From an uncultured Acidimicrobiales bacterium (GTDB lineage Bacteria; Actinomycetota; Acidimicrobiia; Acidimicrobiales; UBA10347), in NCBI GenBank assembly GCA_937942965.1, contig CALDGN010000291.1, forward strand, positions 1 through 9,893: a stretch of DNA of 9,893 bases, in the 5' to 3' direction. The notes below the pieces were generated by a model. The model saw nothing but the letters and a program-made list of their open reading frames with translations. It was not told the origin of the DNA and searched no databases. Within the stretch, counting starts at the first letter, position 1. Each line of letters begins with the position of its first letter. Made by a program: the position numbers and the translations under genes. Positions 6,497 through 9,893 of the stretch are shown here, piece by piece.

Positions 6497-6524
6497 TTGC
6501 ACTTTTCCTGATGCTTCTTATGGT
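6497..6524 (+). promoter_or_regulatory. Candidate promoter of usp (TTGCAC-N16-TATGGT)
   Basis: TTGCAC at 6497-6502 and TATGGT at 6519-6524 fit sigma-70 consensus at four or five of six positions each, with a 16-base spacer. Transcription would start about 6531, exactly at the first ATG of the usp gene, implying a leaderless mRNA. No Shine-Dalgarno precedes that ATG, which agrees. Confidence 0.5.
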
Positions 6525-6530
6525 CGGTGC

Positions 6531-7028
6531 ATGGCCATGATCACGGAACCCCATACGAGCTCCGGCGCCATCGACGGAGCATCCAGCAACCGCCAACCAG
6601 CAGCAGACGCGCCGATCGTTGTCGCGGTTGACGGTGGTCGAGAATCTCGAAGAGCGCTTCGCTGGGCGCTGCGGCGAGCGGACCAGCTCGGATGCGACGT
6701 CCGAGTGGTCACCGCCTACTTGCCGCCGACCGTCGTTAGCGAGACCGGCCCTGCCGTTGCTCGCAGCTACGCACAAGCCGAGGCAATCGCCCGGCAGCGA
6801 GCGCGCTTGGTGATCGAGATGGTCGCTCCCGGACGCAAACTTGAACATGTTGTGCAGGTCGGCGACGCAACCTCGATCCTCAAAGGCGAATCGCACACGG
6901 CCCGCATGATCGTCGTTGGCACACGCCGCCGTGAACGTGCCTGGCACCGCTGGCGCCCATCGTTGACGAATCGCCTGACGGGCCTCGCCGCCTGTCCGGT
7001 GGTCTCGATCGGAAGCAGCAACGCCTAG
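6531..7028 (+). CDS. UspA-family universal stress protein, probably non-ATP-binding
   Basis: A 165-residue single-domain protein of the UspA alpha/beta fold; members are induced under stress or growth arrest, and many bind ATP or AMP. The first strand and helix, I-V-V-A-V-D-G-G-R-E-S-R-R-A-L-R-W-A-L (29-47), keep the family Asp34. The last strands are R-M-I-V-V-G-T-R-R-R (125-134) and A-C-P-V-V-S-I (154-160). The nucleotide loop G-2x-G-9x-G-(S/T) is degenerate: Gly130 is kept, but the second and third glycines are Arg133 and Pro143, with Ser144 kept. The loop is instead rich in Arg and Trp. The frame is open back to a GTG at 6480, but those 17 codons cross the candidate promoter and lack Usp similarity, so ATG 6531 (or 6537) is preferred. 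It is divergent from the sigma gene and converges on the glutamate synthase-like gene. Confidence 0.88.
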   Translation: MAMITEPHTSSGAIDGASSNRQPAADAPIVVAVDGGRESRRALRWALRRADQLGCDVRVVTAYLPPTVVSETGPAVARSYAQAEAIARQRARLVIEMVAPGRKLEHVVQVGDATSILKGESHTARMIVVGTRRRERAWHRWRPSLTNRLTGLAACPVVSIGSSNA

Positions 7029-7031
7029 TCG

Positions 7032-7052
7032 TAGCGCCCCTGCACCGCGCTA
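7032..7052. terminator. Hairpin between converging usp and glutamate synthase-like genes
   Basis: TAGCGC (7032-7037) and GCGCTA (7047-7052) are perfect inverted repeats around a 9-base loop, placed in the 21-base gap between the two convergent stops and reaching into the minus-strand TAG stop. Position suits a shared bidirectional terminator, but the stem is only 6 bp and no T run follows on either strand, so it is not a classical intrinsic terminator. Confidence 0.35.
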
Positions 7053-8588
7053 GTGAGCGGCGGTCACGGCGAGCGACGCCTGTGCCCGCATGATCTCGGC
7101 GAGATCGGCGGCTTGGCCTGGCGACAAGCGGTTGTCCTCGCCCGTGAAGCCGTAACGCTCGGCCAATGGCATCGAGCCGTAGGGCTCGTCGATCAGTTCG
7201 ACCGCGTCGCGAGCGACGAGGGTCGGATGCATCGCGCCACAGGCGTAGGACAGCTTGGTGATGTCGCTTCGCAAGCCGGTCAAGTAGTTGGCGAGGCGGA
7301 CCGACTTGTCGGTCGGGTCGAGCCCCCGGGTGAGCCACGATCCGTGCGTGGCAATGCCCGTGGGGCAGTGGCCGGCGTGGCACTCCTGCGCCTGGATGCA
7401 GCCGATTGCAAGCATCGCCTCTCGGGCGACACCGATCATGTCGCAGCCGAGCGTGCTGGCGACGAGGGCCTCGCTGCTGAAGCCGAGCTTGCCCATGCCG
7501 ATGAACGACACGTGCTGGTGCAGGTCGGCCTCGGCGAATTCGCGCCAGACCCGGGCGAACCCCATCCGGAACGGAAGGGCCACGTGGTCTGAGAACGCGA
7601 GCGGTGCGGCACCCGTTCCGCCTTCGCCACCGTCGATGGCGACAAAGTCGGGGCCTTCGCCGCGGGCGTTCATGCGTTCGGTGAGCTCGGTCCAGAAACC
7701 GATCTGGCCAACGGCGGACTTGATGCCGACCGGAACGCCCGTGGCACCCGCGATCGATTCGATGAAGTCGATCAACCCGTCGACGTCACCAAAGGCCGTG
7801 TGTGCGTTGGGGCTGTAGACGGTCTTGCCGACTTCGACGCCGCGGGCTTTGGCGATCTCGGGCGTGACCTTCTTGCCGGGCAAGACGCCGCCGAGGCCGG
7901 GCTTCGCGCCTTGGGACAGCTTGACCTCGATGCACTTGACGTTCGCTGAGTTCACCGATTCGACGAGCTGATCGAGATCGAAGTTGCCGTTGGCGTCGCG
8001 GCAGCCGAAGTAGCCGGTGCCGAACTGGAACATGAGGTCGGCGCCGTGGCGATGATGGTCCGAGATGCCGCCCTCGCCGGTGTTGTGCATGGCGCCCGAG
8101 ATCTTGCAGCCGCGGTTGATCGCTTCGACCGCGGGAGCGGAAAGCGATCCGTAACTCATGGCCGACAGGTTCACGAATGACTCGGGGCGAAACTTGTGCG
8201 GGCGATCGCGCCATTCGCCCATCACCTTGGCGCTCGGGAGCGTGGCCTTCTTGTCGATCGGGGTCGTGATCGGGAAGGTGGCGTGCTTGATGATCAGGTA
8301 GCCGTCACGGTCGATGTCGTTGTCGGTGCCGAACCCGAAGTAGGCGTTCTCTTGCTTGGCCGTTGCGTAGACGACGCGGCGTTGGTCACGGCTGAACGGC
8401 CGCTCTTCGTCGTTGTCGGCAACGATGTATTGGCGCAGCTCGGGGCCGACGGCCTCGATGAGATAGCGCAGGTGCCCGACGACGGGGAAGTTGCGCAGGA
8501 TCGCATGCCGTTTCTGCGTCACATCGTGGATTGCGACGCCCAAGAGCAGGACCCCGATGACGATGAGAACGATAAGCCACCAAGCCAT
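7050..8588 (-). CDS. Membrane-anchored FMN-binding glutamate synthase-family protein
   Basis: A 512-residue protein matching the central FMN/synthase domain of glutamate synthase (GltB) but without the N-terminal glutaminase domain. Residues 3-20 form one transmembrane anchor, followed by a basic linker and the family entry segment at about 64-105. Conserved parts include S-A-M-S-Y-G-S-L-S (142-150), H-N-T-G-E-G-G-I-S (168-176), G-T-G-Y-F-G-C-R-D (190-198), K-L-S-Q-G-A-K-P-G-L-G-G (223-234) and the glycine-rich D-G-G-E-G-G-T-G-A-A-P (319-329). Cys397, Cys403 and Cys408 have the Cx5Cx4C spacing of the GltB [3Fe-4S] ligands, followed by P-T-G-I-A-T-H. Full GltB makes glutamate from 2-oxoglutarate and glutamine-derived ammonia. 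With no glutaminase domain and no small (GltD) subunit nearby, the nitrogen donor, reductant and even the reaction are unproven. ATG 8588 begins directly before the anchor; no clear ribosome-binding site is seen. Divergent from cysS. Confidence 0.9.
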   Translation of the reverse strand: MAWWLIVLIVIGVLLLGVAIHDVTQKRHAILRNFPVVGHLRYLIEAVGPELRQYIVADNDEERPFSRDQRRVVYATAKQENAYFGFGTDNDIDRDGYLIIKHATFPITTPIDKKATLPSAKVMGEWRDRPHKFRPESFVNLSAMSYGSLSAPAVEAINRGCKISGAMHNTGEGGISDHHRHGADLMFQFGTGYFGCRDANGNFDLDQLVESVNSANVKCIEVKLSQGAKPGLGGVLPGKKVTPEIAKARGVEVGKTVYSPNAHTAFGDVDGLIDFIESIAGATGVPVGIKSAVGQIGFWTELTERMNARGEGPDFVAIDGGEGGTGAAPLAFSDHVALPFRMGFARVWREFAEADLHQHVSFIGMGKLGFSSEALVASTLGCDMIGVAREAMLAIGCIQAQECHAGHCPTGIATHGSWLTRGLDPTDKSVRLANYLTGLRSDITKLSYACGAMHPTLVARDAVELIDEPYGSMPLAERYGFTGEDNRLSPGQAADLAEIMRAQASLAVTAAH

Positions 8589-8614
8589 GGCGGCACGCTA
8601 CACCGGGGACTGTC

Positions 8615-8630
8615 TGTGCTCAGAGGCACA
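8615..8630. repeat. Inverted repeat TGTGC-N6-GCACA
   Basis: A perfect 5-bp inverted repeat with a 6-base centre, about 27 bases upstream of the glutamate synthase-like start and about 90 bases upstream of cysS. It could be a hairpin in the short leader of the minus-strand gene or an operator. Function is unknown. Confidence 0.3.
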
Positions 8631-8641
8631 CCGGTGGTATC

Positions 8642-8660
8642 TCACCGTTTCGATCGGTGA
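8642..8660. repeat. Inverted repeat TCACCG-N7-CGGTGA
   Basis: A perfect 6-bp inverted repeat with a 7-base centre (TTTCGAT), midway in the divergent spacer, 53 bases upstream of the minus-strand start and 61 bases upstream of the cysS start. The symmetry and location suit an operator serving one or both genes. Chance occurrence cannot be excluded. Confidence 0.35.
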
Positions 8661-8709
8661 CGACGGGTACTCTTGGCCCCTCCCGGCGTCCTGCCGCACA
8701 CTGAATCTT

Positions 8710-8713
8710 GGAG
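8710..8713 (+). promoter_or_regulatory. Ribosome-binding site of cysS (GGAG)
   Basis: GGAG lies 8 bases before the GTG at 8722. It decides the start in favour of this GTG over the in-frame ATG at 8758, which has no such site and would remove the conserved L-Y-N-T segment. Confidence 0.75.
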
Positions 8714-8721
8714 TCGCTGCC

Positions 8722-9893
<1,172 letters not shown>

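Larger units (their letters stand above)
6401..6530. promoter_or_regulatory. Divergent promoter region between the sigma and usp genes
   Basis: A 130-base spacer, visibly more AT-rich than the rest of the window, separates the two divergent starts. It contains candidate promoter elements for both directions (listed separately). On the usp side the repeats AACTTTTCAGG (6487-6497) and CACTTTTCCTG (6500-6510) are 13 bases apart. No gene is evident within it. Confidence 0.6.
8589..8721. promoter_or_regulatory. Divergent spacer between the glutamate synthase-like gene and cysS
   Basis: This 133-base region must contain the start signals of both genes. I find no convincing -35/-10 pair in either direction; TACTCT at 8668-8673 is a possible plus-strand -10. 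ACACCGG is repeated at 8600-8606 and 8628-8634. Two inverted repeats are listed separately. Confidence 0.45.

Noticed and set aside
6480..6530. N-terminal extension of the usp gene from a GTG codon
   Set aside because: These codons overlap a good -35/-10 pair and have no Usp similarity.

Overview
The window comes from a high-GC (well over 60% by eye) bacterium, most likely an actinomycete-type lineage. The signs are strong G/C third-position bias producing long antisense shadow frames, weak or absent Shine-Dalgarno sites at several starts, an apparently leaderless gene, and a winged-helix regulator of a type common in Actinobacteria. The CysS variant makes Acidimicrobiia (Ilumatobacter-like) a reasonable guess, but that is an inference from memory of families, not a demonstrated placement. 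It reads as chromosomal housekeeping and stress-physiology DNA. I see no mobile element, CRISPR array, tRNA or rRNA.

Left half (1-4883, all minus strand): the 5' part of an mrp/mnh operon for a multisubunit cation/proton antiporter, in the order mrpA-mrpB-mrpC-mrpD-mrpE, with mrpE cut by the left edge (mrpF and mrpG would be expected beyond it). MrpA is full length with its C-terminal MbhD/MbhE-type region and MrpB is separate, as in group 1 Mrp systems. All four gene junctions are identical 4-base ATGA stop/start overlaps, so translation is probably coupled.

Middle (4884-6530): a 205-base leader with a small inverted repeat precedes mrpA. Upstream, on the same strand, lie a 104-residue winged-helix regulator and then a 291-residue sigma-70 family factor. 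The sigma factor keeps its core-binding and DNA-melting residues but differs at positions that read the -10 and -35 elements. The sigma, regulator and mrp genes all point the same way and could form one regulatory block, which is the most interesting hypothesis here. Divergent from the sigma gene, behind a good -35/-10 pair, is a UspA-family protein whose nucleotide-binding glycines are replaced; its mRNA looks leaderless.

Right part (7029-9893): the usp gene converges on a minus-strand gene for a membrane-anchored, glutaminase-less FMN/Fe-S glutamate synthase-like protein, with a hairpin at the junction. That gene diverges from a plus-strand cysteinyl-tRNA synthetase gene (cysS, GTG start, clear ribosome-binding site) that runs off the right edge. 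The 133-base divergent spacer holds two inverted repeats.

Functionally the window combines pH/Na+ homeostasis (Mrp), candidate transcriptional control (sigma factor and winged-helix protein), a stress protein, nitrogen/redox metabolism and translation. The genes themselves are known families; the less ordinary points are in the sigma factor, the Usp protein, the CysS subtype and the regulatory spacers.
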